Translations under genes and position numbers: made by a program
Part shown: in pieces, positions 52,742 through 61,605 of the stretch
Numbering within the stretch: the first letter of the stretch is position 1
Layout of the letters: every line of letters starts with the position of its first letter
NCBI RefSeq assembly: GCF_021261325.1
Contig: NZ_JAJSBI010000022.1
Coordinates: 117,659-181,658, forward strand
Length of the DNA stretch: 64,000 bases
Direction: 5' to 3'
DNA from: Streptomyces guryensis
GTDB taxonomy: Bacteria; Actinomycetota; Actinomycetes; Streptomycetales; Streptomycetaceae
The notes under the pieces: model-generated
Seen by the model: only the letters and a program-made list of their open reading frames with translations
Databases searched by the model: none
Told to the model about the DNA's origin: nothing

Positions 52742-53164
52742 ATGCATGCTGACCTGCAACTCCTCGGCCGGGCGGTCAAGCAAGCCCAGTACCGCCAGCA
52801 CCGCGCGCTGGACAGCGCCCTGACGGCGGTCGGCTCGACCCTCGCCCAGTGGGACGCGCTCCGCGCGATCAGCCGTACACCCGGCGCATCGGCACGCGAA
52901 CTCGCCGCGGCCACCTTCCAGACCGAGCAGGCCTTCGGCGCACTGATGGGCCGCCTGGCCGCACAGGACCTGGTCGACCGCCGCCCGGGACGCGGCCGCC
53001 GCATCGAACACCACCTGACCCCTGCGGGCGAACGGGTCCTGAAGGCCGGACACCAGGTGGCCGCCGAGGTGCTGGCCGAGTGCTTCGCCCCGCTGCCCGA
53101 GCCGGACCGCGCGACACTGCTGGAGCTGCTGCACCGCCTGAACGGAACGGTCGAAAGTCCCTGA
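52742..53164 (+). CDS. MarR-family transcriptional regulator
   Basis: A 140-residue winged helix regulator (LAQWDALRAISRTPGASARELAAAT, then FGALMGRLAAQDLVDRRPGRGRRIEHHLTPAGE in the wing). Such proteins repress a divergent gene until an aromatic or phenolic ligand binds. The divergent frameshifted hydrolase is the obvious target. The start is ATG 52742. Confidence 0.9.
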   Translation: MHADLQLLGRAVKQAQYRQHRALDSALTAVGSTLAQWDALRAISRTPGASARELAAATFQTEQAFGALMGRLAAQDLVDRRPGRGRRIEHHLTPAGERVLKAGHQVAAEVLAECFAPLPEPDRATLLELLHRLNGTVESP

Positions 53165-53320
53165 ACGGACGGCGGGAAGTCCCTGACGCGCGGCGGTCCC
53201 GGCCGGTCGGTCGAATGGGTTGCCGAATGGGCTATCGTGCCTCTTCGATCTCCCTCGTTCTCTCCCGTTCGCGAACGGGAACCACAGAAGGAGGTCGGAA
53301 GGGGATCAGAAGGAGACACG

Positions 53321-54841
53321 GTGTCCGATCTTGGGCGGCTCGTCGCCGGCCGGTATCTGCTGGTCGAGCGGGTGGGCAGCGGCGGCATGGGCACCGTGTG
53401 GCGTGCCGAGGACAAGCTGCTCGGCCGGCACGTCGCGGTCAAGAAACTGCACATCCCGCCGCACCTGCACGACGACGAGGTCCGCACCCTCCACGAACGC
53501 ACCCGGCGCGAGGCGCGCAGCGCCGCACGCATCACTCACCCCAACGTGATCGTGGTGCATGACGTCGTCGACGACGAGGGCCTGCCGTGCATCGTCATGG
53601 AGTACGTCCCCTCGGCCACACTGAGCGACGTCCTGAAGCGCCGGGGCGCGCTGCCACCCCACGAGGCCGCCCGGGTCGGACGCGCCATGGCCGCCGCGTT
53701 GCGCGCCGCCCACAACGCCGGGGTCCTGCACCGGGACGTGAAACCCGGCAACGTCCTGCTGGCCGACGACGGGCGGATCGTCCTCACCGACTTCGGGATC
53801 GCCATGGAGTCGGGCACGTCCTCACTGACCAAGTCCGGCGAGCTGATCGGCTCCATCCGCTACCTGGCGCCCGAACGCCTCAGGAGCACGAGCACCGGCC
53901 CCGGACCCGCCAGCGACCTGTGGGCCCTGGGCGCGACGCTGTACCAGGCGGTCGAGGGCCGGCACCCGTTCCAGCGCGCCACTCCCATCGAGACCGCGTA
54001 CGCCATCGCAACCGATCCGTACGAGCCGCTGCGCGGCGCCGGCGACCTGGCCCCGGTGATCGAGGGCCTGCTCCTCAAGGAGCCGGAACAGCGCATGGAC
54101 GTACACGAGGTCGAACGCCGCCTCGGCGACGTGACGGCCACCCGGACCGCTCCCCTCGATCCCCCCACACGCCCGGAACCCGTCCGCGACGTCGAGGCTC
54201 CCGGTCGAAAGGGAGGCGGCAACCGCCGTCGTACGGTGCTGTGGGCGGCCTCGGCGGTGGTGCTCGCCACCTGTGTGGCAGGCGGCGCACTGTGGTGGGT
54301 CAAGGGCGGCGCGGACGCAGCGGGCGTCCACACGTCCCGGTCAGCCGCTTCGACGCCTTCGGCATCGCCTTCTCCGAGTACCGCGCCCGTCGTCCCCGCC
54401 GGTTACCACCTCGTGGAGGCGGACACCGGTATCTCCGTACCCGTACGGGACGGCTGGACCCGTAAGGCGCTGCCCGGCGGCGAGGTCGGCTACATAGACC
54501 GGTCCGGCCTGGTGGGCCTCAGGGTCAACGTCGTCCAGTTCGCGGGCAGCGACCCCGTGCAGCACTGGCGCGAGACGGAAGAGGACCAGACCCGCCGGGA
54601 CAACCCCGGCTACGAACGCGTGCGGATGACCAAGACCACCTTCCGCGGAGAGCCCGCCGGGTACTGGGAGTTCACCTTCGACGGCAGGGCCCGCAAGTAC
54701 CGCGCGGCGGAACTGGCCTTCGCCGGCACCGACGGCACGCAGTACGTGATCTACCTCTCCGCTCCGGACGCCCAATGGGGCGAGTACCGGCCGGCGTTCG
54801 ACATCGCGGCCAACGGGGCCCGGCTGACTTCGGCGGGCTGA
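53321..54841 (+). CDS. Membrane Ser/Thr protein kinase (PknB-type)
   Basis: A 506-residue kinase. The N-lobe has GSGGMGTVW, the lysine AVKK, the catalytic loop HRDVKPGN, the DFG motif (LTDFGIA) and APE-type YLAPERL. A membrane helix near residue 310-330 (VLWAASAVVLATCVAGGALW) precedes a Ser/Pro linker and an extracellular domain of about 140 residues without PASTA repeats. GTG 53321 follows AAGGAGACACG. The substrate is unknown. Confidence 0.9.
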   Translation: MSDLGRLVAGRYLLVERVGSGGMGTVWRAEDKLLGRHVAVKKLHIPPHLHDDEVRTLHERTRREARSAARITHPNVIVVHDVVDDEGLPCIVMEYVPSATLSDVLKRRGALPPHEAARVGRAMAAALRAAHNAGVLHRDVKPGNVLLADDGRIVLTDFGIAMESGTSSLTKSGELIGSIRYLAPERLRSTSTGPGPASDLWALGATLYQAVEGRHPFQRATPIETAYAIATDPYEPLRGAGDLAPVIEGLLLKEPEQRMDVHEVERRLGDVTATRTAPLDPPTRPEPVRDVEAPGRKGGGNRRRTVLWAASAVVLATCVAGGALWWVKGGADAAGVHTSRSAASTPSASPSPSTAPVVPAGYHLVEADTGISVPVRDGWTRKALPGGEVGYIDRSGLVGLRVNVVQFAGSDPVQHWRETEEDQTRRDNPGYERVRMTKTTFRGEPAGYWEFTFDGRARKYRAAELAFAGTDGTQYVIYLSAPDAQWGEYRPAFDIAANGARLTSAG

Positions 54842-54973
54842 CGAGGGGGGCGGGGGATCGGGGGTGTGGGCCGTGGGGCCGCGCCGCGCTCAGCCCAGGA
54901 TTTGGCCCCGGCCGCGAAAAGGGCAGATCAACTGCCCCTGCCCGCACGGGAGTTCATGGCAGGATCCGCCACC

Positions 54974-55576
54974 ATGGAATTCTCCGAGGTGGTCCGTCGT
55001 CGCCGTATGATCCGGCACTACTCCGACAAAGCCCTGGCCCCGGAGGTGATCGAGCGCATCCTCGCCTCCGCCCTCCGAGCACCGTCGGCCGGCTTCTCCC
55101 AGGGCTGGGCCTTCCTCGCCCTGACCGCCCCCGCCGACCGCGCCCGCTTCTGGCCGTTCGTACCGGCCCGCGTCGAGAACACGCCGACCATGCAGGACGC
55201 TCCGCTGGTCGTCGTACCCCTGGCCCACAAGGCCGCGTACCTGGAGCGCTATGCCGAACCCGACAAGGGCTGGGAGGACCGCGCCGAGGCCCGCTGGCCC
55301 GCGCCGTACTGGCACATCGACACCGGCATGGCGGCCCTGCTCATGCTGCTGACCGCGGTCGACGAAGGGCTCGGCGCCTGCTTCTTCGGCATCATGCCGG
55401 AGCATCTGCAGCCGTTCCGGGAGGAGTTCGGGGTGCCCGAGGAGTATGCCCCCATCGGTGGGATCACGGTCGGCTACCGTGCGGACGATCAGCCTCCGCA
55501 GAGCAAGCGTGTCGCGGAACGCCGGCGGAGCGCGGACGACGTCATTCACCGGGGGCAGTGGGGGCGGCACGCCTGA
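54974..55576 (+). CDS. Nitroreductase family protein
   Basis: A 200-residue FMN-dependent nitroreductase-fold protein (EVVRRRRMIRHYSDKALAPEVIERILASALRAPSA; GACFFGIM near the C-terminus). Members reduce nitroaromatics, quinones or flavins, or act in F420 pathways. ATG 54974 is chosen by the family start; ATG 54956 is in frame upstream. Confidence 0.85.
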   Translation: MEFSEVVRRRRMIRHYSDKALAPEVIERILASALRAPSAGFSQGWAFLALTAPADRARFWPFVPARVENTPTMQDAPLVVVPLAHKAAYLERYAEPDKGWEDRAEARWPAPYWHIDTGMAALLMLLTAVDEGLGACFFGIMPEHLQPFREEFGVPEEYAPIGGITVGYRADDQPPQSKRVAERRRSADDVIHRGQWGRHA

Positions 55577-55585
55577 GGAAACCGT

Positions 55586-56005
55586 TCAGGACAGCGGGAT
55601 CTCCTGCACTCCGGAGCTCCCCGGCCGGTAGTCGCTGTAGCGCCCCCAGTCCGGCCGGACCCTGACGTGGACGATGTCCGGCCACGCCGCCCGCTCCCGC
55701 CCGGTCGGGAACTGCTCGTAGTACGCGGCGACGGCCGGGTCGTCCTGCGTGATCTCGCAGGCCACGCCCTCGAGTTGGACCGTCTGCTCGTCTGCCCGGT
55801 CGAACCCGATGACCAGGGCCACGCGCGGCTGCCGACGGAGATTGGCGAACTTACGGGACCCCCGCGTCGTGTCGAAGACGAGGTCGCCCGCATCGGTCGC
55901 CGCGATCCCGACCACCGCGGCCTGCGGATGGCCGTCGGCGGAGGTGGTGGCCAGGACGGCCAGTCGGCGGGCGCGGACGAAGTGGACGAGGGCATTTCGG
56001 TCCAT
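55586..56005 (-). CDS. PPOX-class (pyridoxamine-phosphate-oxidase-fold) flavin or F420-binding protein
   Basis: A 139-residue split-barrel protein (VRARRLAVLATTSADGHPQAAVVGIAATD; RKFANLRRQPRVALVIGF). The family binds FMN or F420. It is convergent with the nitroreductase gene (9 bp apart), so both may serve redox detoxification. Substrate not known. Confidence 0.82.
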   Translation of the reverse strand: MDRNALVHFVRARRLAVLATTSADGHPQAAVVGIAATDAGDLVFDTTRGSRKFANLRRQPRVALVIGFDRADEQTVQLEGVACEITQDDPAVAAYYEQFPTGRERAAWPDIVHVRVRPDWGRYSDYRPGSSGVQEIPLS

Positions 56006-56041
56006 CAGCCCAAAATATCGGCACTGGGCTGAGCAGCGAAA

Positions 56042-56072
56042 TGAGCCCGGCGGTGGACCACAGCCGGGCTCA
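56042..56072 (-). terminator. Terminator after secreted-protein gene
   Basis: TGAGCCCGGC and GCCGGGCTCA form a 10-bp stem with an 11-nt loop downstream of the 56117 gene on the minus strand. Confidence 0.65.
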
Positions 56073-56116
56073 CTTCATCGCTTACGGGCGTCAGCGCGGG
56101 CGCTCACTGCGGGCAC

Positions 56117-56629
56117 TCAGTTGTAGAGCGCCACCCTCGGAGCCACCGTGCCCTTGGCCTGCGGGTTGATGACGGTGAGACGGTAGACCTGGGTGAGCGT
56201 CTCGCCCGCGTGCAGCGTGCGCTGCGCGGTCGAGAGGTCGGTGAACAGAGTGCCGGTCTGGCTGCCGACCTGCACGGCCTCCCAGCAGCCGTCCGCCTTG
56301 CGGCGCTCCAGCCTGATGTCCGACGGCGCCAGGAACGGCCCCGCCTCCGGCGACTCCACCAGCAGCTGGGGGGCGACGGTCCGGTCCGCCGACGAGTCGT
56401 TGCGGTAGGTGACCGTGAACTCGTGCGCCGCGCTGTCGGCCGCGAGGCCGCTCGTGGGCAGGTCCACGAAGTCGGTGAGTATGGCGGGCGCCTGCTCCGG
56501 CGACCGCGCGGCCGCGCCCGCGACGGTGTGCTGCGTGGCGGCCATCGCCGGGCTCGCCATGGCCAGACCGGAGACCGCCACGACGAGGGCCACGGAAGCA
56601 AGGCGGAGACGACTGTTCTTCAACGACAC
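56117..56629 (-). CDS. Secreted protein of unknown function
   Basis: A 170-residue protein with a Sec signal peptide (AMASPAMA-A cleavage near residue 30). The mature part is beta-rich (HEFTVTYRNDSSADRTVAPQLLVES, QTLTQVYRLTVINP) and resembles an Ig-like or DUF-type extracellular domain. No active-site motif is seen. Confidence 0.75.
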   Translation of the reverse strand: MSLKNSRLRLASVALVVAVSGLAMASPAMAATQHTVAGAAARSPEQAPAILTDFVDLPTSGLAADSAAHEFTVTYRNDSSADRTVAPQLLVESPEAGPFLAPSDIRLERRKADGCWEAVQVGSQTGTLFTDLSTAQRTLHAGETLTQVYRLTVINPQAKGTVAPRVALYN

Positions 56630-56893
56630 GTTCGCTGTTCCTTCGGGTTCGCTGGGGTGAACTGGCCTGCCCGGTAGGGCTGTCGCTCACGGACGTCTTC
56701 AAGACTACGCAGCGCAGCATAGGCGCCCGACGTCGCACGGCGGATCGGCCGAAAGAACGAGGCGGGTGCGTCGACTTCCGGTCGAACGGCGGTAGCGGGC
56801 AGGTTCGAGTCCTGGCTGAACACGCGAGGCGAACGACGCGTGAAGCCCGGCGATCCGGCTGGGTGCAGATGTGAAGACCCCGCAACGAACGCG

Positions 56894-56915
56894 CCCCTGA
56901 GGCATCCCTCAGGGG
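56894..56915. terminator. Hairpin, possible terminator for GH62 gene
   Basis: CCCCTGAGG and CCTCAGGGG form a 9-bp stem with a 4-nt loop, downstream of the arabinofuranosidase gene on the minus strand. Confidence 0.5.
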
Positions 56916-56972
56916 TGTCGCACCGTCACGTCCTGCTCATCCGGCTCCCAGGCCTCGAGCTGGTCGCGACAG

Positions 56973-57028
56973 TGGTGCCTGGTGCCTGGTGCCTGGTGCC
57001 TGGTGCCTGGTGCCTGGTGCCTGGTGCG
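56973..57028. repeat. 7-bp tandem repeat (TGGTGCC)n
   Basis: Seven perfect copies and one imperfect copy of TGGTGCC. A heptamer keeps changing frame, so it is intergenic rather than coding. Confidence 0.92.
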
Positions 57029-57214
57029 GGGAGGCGGGTGAACCGCGCGCCGTCGGCGGAGAGCGAGAGGCGCCAGGAGCGGCCCTCGGTGGCGTGGAAG
57101 CCGGCGGCAGCGCAGCGGGCAGTACCGGTCATCAGGTGGAGTCGCCGACGCGCAAACGACTGGTCTACGCGTCGGCGGATCGCGCCACACCTCGAACGAC
57201 GTGGATCGGGCGGG

Positions 57215-58636
57215 TCAGCGCTGCAGGGTGAGGAGGCCCGGCCGCCACGGCAGCAGGTTGTAGGGGGTGCCTGCCGGTGTGCTGGGGGACAGGCCCTGGT
57301 AGAGGAGCTGCAGGTTGCAGGGGTCGATGGTCATGGTCTGGTCGGGGTTGTTGCGGACCAGGTCACCGTGGCTGATGTCGTTGGTCCAGGTGGCACCGCT
57401 GTTGGCCTTGCCGGCGAAGGGGTTGGACTCGGTGGCGGCCTGCGGGGTCCATGAACCGCTCAGGCTGGAGGCCGTGAACGAGCGGAAGTAGCGCTGCTCG
57501 TTCGCACCCCGCGCCTCGACGATCATGAGGTACTGGTTCTGGCCCTGGACCTTGTAGACCTGCGGCGCCTCGAACAGGTTCTTCGTCGTGTCGCTCATGA
57601 CCGTCGTGTACGACGAGCCGAAGTTGCCCGGGAAGTTCCCGATCGGCATGCTCGCCCGGTAGATGCTGCCGTTGTCACCGGCGAAGAACAGGTACATGTT
57701 CTGGCCGTCGGCGATCAGGGTCTGGTCGATCGGAGCGGCGCCGGGGATGCTGCCGGTGAACAGCGCCTGCGGCGCGGACCAGCTGTTGGGGTTGGTGGGG
57801 TCGCTGGAGGTGCGGTAGAAGAAGGGCCACTGACCCCACTGCGATGCCAGTACCCAGATGTTCTTGGGCGCGAAGTAGAACAGTGTGGGCGCCACCGTGC
57901 CCTGGCTCATCCCGGTCTGGCCGGCCGACGCCATGTCGGACCAGTTCGTGAAGGGAGCGAAGCCCATCGAGCCGTATGACCCGGATTGGTTGACGGTCGA
58001 GCCGTAGACCAGGTGCTTGCCGTTGTACACCACGTTGGTGAAGTCCTTCAGCGAAACCCAGCCGTTCGACGGCTGCGCCAGCGGACCGGTCGAGCTCCAC
58101 CGGTACGTCGACGGAAGAGAACACGTGCTGCCCGTCCCGGAAAGGCCGGTCCACTTCTGGTTGTCGGCGCCGCTGCACGACCAGAGCTGCACCCCCGTGC
58201 TGTTGGCCGTGGCGCCGCCGCTGACGTCCAGGCACAGCCCGGACTCCACGCCGACGACGGTACCGTCGGGGTTCACCCGCCACTGCTGGTTCGTGCCGCC
58301 GTTGCAGGCCCAGATCTCCACCTTGGTCCCGGCCGCGGTGGCATGGCCCGGGACGTCCAGGCACTTGTTCCCGTACACGGTCAGCTGGTTGCTGTCCGTC
58401 AGCGTCCACTGCTGGTTGGTCCCGCCCGTGCAGTCCCAGATCTGCAGGAGGGCGCCATCGGTCTGGCTGGCGCCCGGCACATCGAGGCACCGGCCGGAGC
58501 CGACGCCGCGTAAGGCGCCGCTGGTGGCCGCCTGAGCCGGGCCGGCGACGAGCATCGCCGCCAACGAGACCAGGACCGCAACGGCGGCGGCGAGCACGGC
58601 AGACGGATGGCTGCGGCTGAAACGTCTTCTGCGCAT
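57215..58636 (-). CDS. Secreted alpha-L-arabinofuranosidase (GH62) with ricin-type CBM13
   Basis: A 473-residue exoenzyme. A signal peptide (cleavage near AQA-A, residue 37) is followed by a ricin B-type CBM13 with QxW repeats (TNQQWTL, TNQQWRV, DNQKWTG). The C-terminal GH62 domain carries VVYNGKHLVYGST, PIDQTLIADG, LFEAPQVYKV and NDISHGDLVR. GH62 removes arabinose from arabinoxylan. ATG 58636 follows GAGGTCTCC. A promoter and a CGAAA-type operator lie upstream. Confidence 0.92.
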   Translation of the reverse strand: MRRRRFSRSHPSAVLAAAVAVLVSLAAMLVAGPAQAATSGALRGVGSGRCLDVPGASQTDGALLQIWDCTGGTNQQWTLTDSNQLTVYGNKCLDVPGHATAAGTKVEIWACNGGTNQQWRVNPDGTVVGVESGLCLDVSGGATANSTGVQLWSCSGADNQKWTGLSGTGSTCSLPSTYRWSSTGPLAQPSNGWVSLKDFTNVVYNGKHLVYGSTVNQSGSYGSMGFAPFTNWSDMASAGQTGMSQGTVAPTLFYFAPKNIWVLASQWGQWPFFYRTSSDPTNPNSWSAPQALFTGSIPGAAPIDQTLIADGQNMYLFFAGDNGSIYRASMPIGNFPGNFGSSYTTVMSDTTKNLFEAPQVYKVQGQNQYLMIVEARGANEQRYFRSFTASSLSGSWTPQAATESNPFAGKANSGATWTNDISHGDLVRNNPDQTMTIDPCNLQLLYQGLSPSTPAGTPYNLLPWRPGLLTLQR

Positions 58637-58762
58637 GGAGACCTCGTAGTCCTCGAACAAGCGATTCCGGTTGGCCCCCGACGGGGGCTGTGCGGACTGT
58701 CGGTGCGGTGCGGATTTGCGCGTTCGCCATACCGAACAAGGATCGAAGTGTCGAGCAACCGG

Positions 58763-58790
58763 ATCATAGGGAACCGGTGAACGACGTCAA
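58763..58790 (-). promoter_or_regulatory. Housekeeping-type promoter for GH62 gene
   Basis: On the minus strand TTGACG and TATGAT are separated by 16 bp, close to the vegetative consensus, about 130 bp before the GH62 start. Confidence 0.5.
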
Positions 58791-58813
58791 TACCTCTCGC
58801 ACAATTCGCGAGC

Positions 58814-58824
58814 CGAAACCTTCG
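58814..58824. promoter_or_regulatory. CGAAA-type (xln-box-like) operator
   Basis: CGAAACCTTCG is close to CGAAACTTTCG, the motif found before Streptomyces xylanolytic genes. It lies directly upstream of the -35 element of the GH62 promoter. Confidence 0.4.
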
Positions 58825-59032
58825 CAAGTTGAAACCAGACGACTTAACTCCCCTGGTTCAGCGGTGCTTTGGTGTGAGGAGCAGGTGGCAGCGCGGGCAG
58901 GCACCGGCGGAGGACCGCGCTCTCGGGTACTTCCAGCTCGGAGGCGAGACAGCTCGATCCGGCAGGGCATCGGTAGTCGAGAGCGGCGGCACACTGCGGA
59001 ACCCGGCCTGCTTCGCCACCGGCTCCCAGCGA

Positions 59033-59449
59033 CTAACGCGCCATCGGCTCAAGAGTCCAGTCCAGCGTCATTGCCGACTTGCTCGTAGTCGAGGCAGTGA
59101 ACATGCTGCCGCCGGAATCGGTCCGCAACTCGACAGAGCCGCCGCACTGTACGTCTGTGGCCTGCCCCTTGGCGGGCTGGATACGAACCGGCCCCTCACC
59201 TCGGCAGGTCACAGTGAGCTTCCCGGCCACTCCCGGCGTGCTGTCGGCACCGAAGTGGACGGGGGTCCCAGAGACAAGGCGCAGCCCTGTCCCGGAGGCG
59301 GTCACCAGGGGTGCCGATGCCGTATGGGCCGGGCTGGCCGTCGTGTGAGGGTGGGTATCAGTGGTGGCTCGGTCTGCCGGGTGACCGCTGCATCCCGCCA
59401 AAGCCACCATGGCAGCCAGAGTCGCCCAAGCGGCAGGCGCATGCTTCAT
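59033..59449 (-). CDS. Small lipoprotein
   Basis: A 138-residue lipoprotein. The signal peptide ends in MVALAGC (lipid cysteine at residue 20), then a His/Thr-rich linker and a beta-rich domain (GKLTVTCRGEGPVRIQPAKG, VQCGGSVELRTDSGGSM) with two cysteines that could pair. Family not recognised. ATG 59449. Confidence 0.75.
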   Translation of the reverse strand: MKHAPAAWATLAAMVALAGCSGHPADRATTDTHPHTTASPAHTASAPLVTASGTGLRLVSGTPVHFGADSTPGVAGKLTVTCRGEGPVRIQPAKGQATDVQCGGSVELRTDSGGSMFTASTTSKSAMTLDWTLEPMAR

Positions 59450-59968
59450 GAACTGCTCCCCAGAACTCGGTACTTGATACGGAAGGAGTGGGGAGGCGCG
59501 GTTGAGCCGTGTGACGCCCCAGTCCGGGGCCGAAGGTACAGGTCAAGTTGCTGACCTGACCGGGTGCCGGGACCTGTCCGACGAGATCTTGGTGCGGGAG
59601 AGTTGCATGCCCGTGAAGCGTCGAAGACCGGAAGCGAAGCGGCAGCCGATACGCCGGTCCCGTCCCTCCTCTGGCCCTACGACGACGTCGCCGATTCCTC
59701 GTGGCCCGGAGCCGGACAGTTTGGACGAGGCCGGCCAACCGCCCATCCGAAAGGTGAGGTGGGCAACGGCTACGTACGCGATTACGTAGTTCTACTGTCG
59801 CCACCGGAAGGCAGCGTTGGAAGACTCGCCCATGAGCTTCCTGGCGGAACCGTGGTGTCACGCCGGGGAGCTTGCTGCCTCCCTACTGGGCAACCGTCGT
59901 CGGCGGTCCAACGGGCAGCGAACGCTGTCCAGTTGATTGAGCCCAGCCGAACGTTGGAGAGTCCTCCG
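59450..59968. other. 519-bp spacer with an inverted-repeat operator candidate
   Basis: The plus strand is open in one frame for most of this stretch but lacks a good start or family resemblance. The clear feature is CTACGTA-N6-TACGTAG at 59770. Confidence 0.4.
59770..59789. promoter_or_regulatory. Perfect inverted repeat CTACGTA-N6-TACGTAG
   Basis: A 7-6-7 perfect inverted repeat in a locally AT-rich stretch, about 180 bp upstream of the small membrane-protein gene. Typical of TetR/GntR-type operators. Confidence 0.45.
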
Positions 59969-60154
59969 TTGGTTTCCAAGATTCGTGTCCTTCTGGTCAT
60001 GCTCGTGCTCCTGGCGCTGGCCATCTGCGCCATCGCCCTGCTCGCGGCCATGAAGGCCGGTGCCATCTGGTTCACGATCGTTCCGATCGGCATCCTCGTC
60101 GCCGGCGCGAGCGTCGGCCAGTCGTCTGGATGGTTCAACAAAAAGGGCCGGTGA
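59969..60154 (+). CDS. Small two-helix membrane protein
   Basis: A 61-residue protein with two membrane helices (VLLVMLVLLALAICAIALLA and GAIWFTIVPIGILVAG) and a short GQSSGWFNKKGR tail. The TTG start at 59969 is inferred from the helix layout and GGAGAG upstream; a longer frame is also open. Family not recognised. Confidence 0.5.
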   Translation: MVSKIRVLLVMLVLLALAICAIALLAAMKAGAIWFTIVPIGILVAGASVGQSSGWFNKKGR

Positions 60155-60232
60155 CTGACCTGGCGGCTCGCAGGGCACTCACTTCTACTTCAGCCCCCTG
60201 CTCGCGGGGCAACAGCAGATCCGTCTGCCCGG

Positions 60233-60689
60233 CTATCCGGGTGCGGTCGAGTAGTCGGTCTGCAGCCTTCCGGCCCAACTGGCCGTAGCCAAAGCTGAGT
60301 TGAGGGGGAAACGACTGCCCCTGACGCGTTCACTCGCCGGCAAGCCGATGAAGAAGTCCAGTCCCCGTGGGGCAGCGATCCCGTCGGCGAAGTACCGGCC
60401 CGGTGAGCGGCCGGACACTCGGCGGATCATTTCACCGACGAGCCAGCCCCAAGCCCTGCCGTGGCAGCCGTGCGCCGTGCCTGGAGTCCACTGCGGACGC
60501 TGCGAGCGCAGCAACCATCGGATGCCAAGTCAGCGCATCGGCCAGCGGCACCGGCCGGTTCAATGCGACCAGACCGGCGGCCGCGCGCCGAGGGCTTCTC
60601 TGGCGGTCTGGTAGTCGGTGCTCACATCGTGGAACGTACCCGCCTGGCGAATTCTTCGGTACATACGGCGGGGTGCCAGGCGGAGTCAC
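60233..60689 (-). pseudogene. Serine hydrolase (beta-lactamase family) remnant
   Basis: Two overlapping minus-strand frames together resemble class C beta-lactamase-like esterases: PVPLADALTWHPMVAALAA in one frame, then TPGTAHGCHGRAWGWLVGE and RVSGRSPGRYFADGIAAPR in another. A frameshift near 60500 and the missing SxxK part and C-terminus mark it as dead. Confidence 0.65.
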
Positions 60690-61362
60690 GAGCCTGGCAG
60701 GCGGCGAGGACTTCCGCCGGTTCCTCGGTGACGTACACCCCCAGGGTCGTGTCTTCGTCGTCGAAGGCGAAGCGGGCGAGGACCTTGGAGTCGAAGAGCC
60801 AGAAATCGTAGTCCGGCAGCCGCAATTCCCTCGCCTGCGTGCGAGTCAGGTTGCGGATGTCCTCACCCGCCGCAACATTGCTCGGCGCACTCGCGAGCAG
60901 GAACTCCTGCCCCCGCGTCAGCGGTTCATCGACCAGGCGCACGCGCTCAAACCGCTTGCCCTGCGCTGTCTGCGTGCGGACGTTCTCGCGCCAGGCGTTT
61001 TCCGGTCCGCGAGCGATGCCCTCGCCCGCGAGGAACCGGGACCACTTCGGGCTGTTGCGGTCGGAGGCGTAGCCCCGGCGCGTTTCCAGACGCCATGCGG
61101 TGTGCTTGAAGTCCTGGAACAGGTGGGAGATCGAGGCGAACGGCTGGAGTTCAGAAGCCTCGCTCCTCGGCGCGTATCGGGTCAGCAGACTGCGTGGGAC
61201 GCGAACGAAGGTCTCGGACTCCCTGACGTCCCGGAGCTGGGCGAGGTGCTCCCGGTCGGTCTCCCGCTCGCCCTGGATGAGGATCTCGCCAGTCCCCTCG
61301 ATGTCGTACAGGGTGGGGCAGTCACCGTCGTCGCTGGTCGTGCCGATGAACCTCAGCGTCAT
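60622..61362 (-). CDS. DUF6879 family protein with N-terminal extension
   Basis: A 246-residue protein. The C-terminal 170 residues match the DUF6879 family of actinobacteria: FKHTAWRLETRRGYASDR, then AAGEDIRNLTRTQARELRLP and DYDFWLFDSKVLARF. The first 70 residues (TLYDIEGTGEILIQGERE) form a separate small domain. ATG 61362 is preferred because GGAGGGCGTC precedes it. DUF6879 genes often accompany XRE/DUF397 pairs, as here. Confidence 0.82.
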   Translation of the reverse strand: MTLRFIGTTSDDGDCPTLYDIEGTGEILIQGERETDREHLAQLRDVRESETFVRVPRSLLTRYAPRSEASELQPFASISHLFQDFKHTAWRLETRRGYASDRNSPKWSRFLAGEGIARGPENAWRENVRTQTAQGKRFERVRLVDEPLTRGQEFLLASAPSNVAAGEDIRNLTRTQARELRLPDYDFWLFDSKVLARFAFDDEDTTLGVYVTEEPAEVLAACQARDSAWHPAVCTEEFARRVRSTM

Positions 61363-61605
61363 GACGCCCTCCATCTGCGCCGGTTGGAGATCCAGGATGC
61401 GTGTGTGGGGCAGGGTGCACTCAGGAATTGCAGCAGATTGCGCATCGTGTGCCGCGGGCGCGGATTGCGCGCAAGCAGGTCCGTTCGCAGCCCGGGCCCA
61501 GCAGGGGCCTGTGCGGCGTACAGTCTGTCTTCTGTTATCCCGAGGATCTGACGCGCGAGACCTACATGGGGGTGGTGGCAGCGGAACCAGGCCGTTCAGA
61601 TTCCG

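Larger units (their letters stand above)
56630..57214. other. 585-bp spacer with repeats and degenerate sequence
   Basis: The region contains a hairpin at 56894-56915 and a 7-bp tandem array at 56973-57028. Short frames occur (for example minus-strand 56926-57132) but none looks like a known protein. A sequence resembling a tRNA T-arm (CAGGTTCGAGTCCTG at 56801) lacks the rest of a cloverleaf. Confidence 0.5.
58637..59032. other. 396-bp spacer upstream of GH62 gene
   Basis: Contains the promoter and operator candidates listed separately and no evident gene; it is less GC-rich than neighbouring DNA. Confidence 0.5.

Noticed and set aside
56790..56820. Possible tRNA (T-arm CAGGTTCGAGTCCTG)
   Set aside because: No matching acceptor, D-arm or anticodon stem can be folded around it.
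56926..57132. Minus-strand 68-residue frame across the 7-bp repeat
   Set aside because: It depends on the heptamer repeat for its length and resembles no family.
59564..60154. 196-residue plus-strand frame
   Set aside because: Only its last 61 residues look like a protein (two membrane helices); the rest has no start signal or family likeness.
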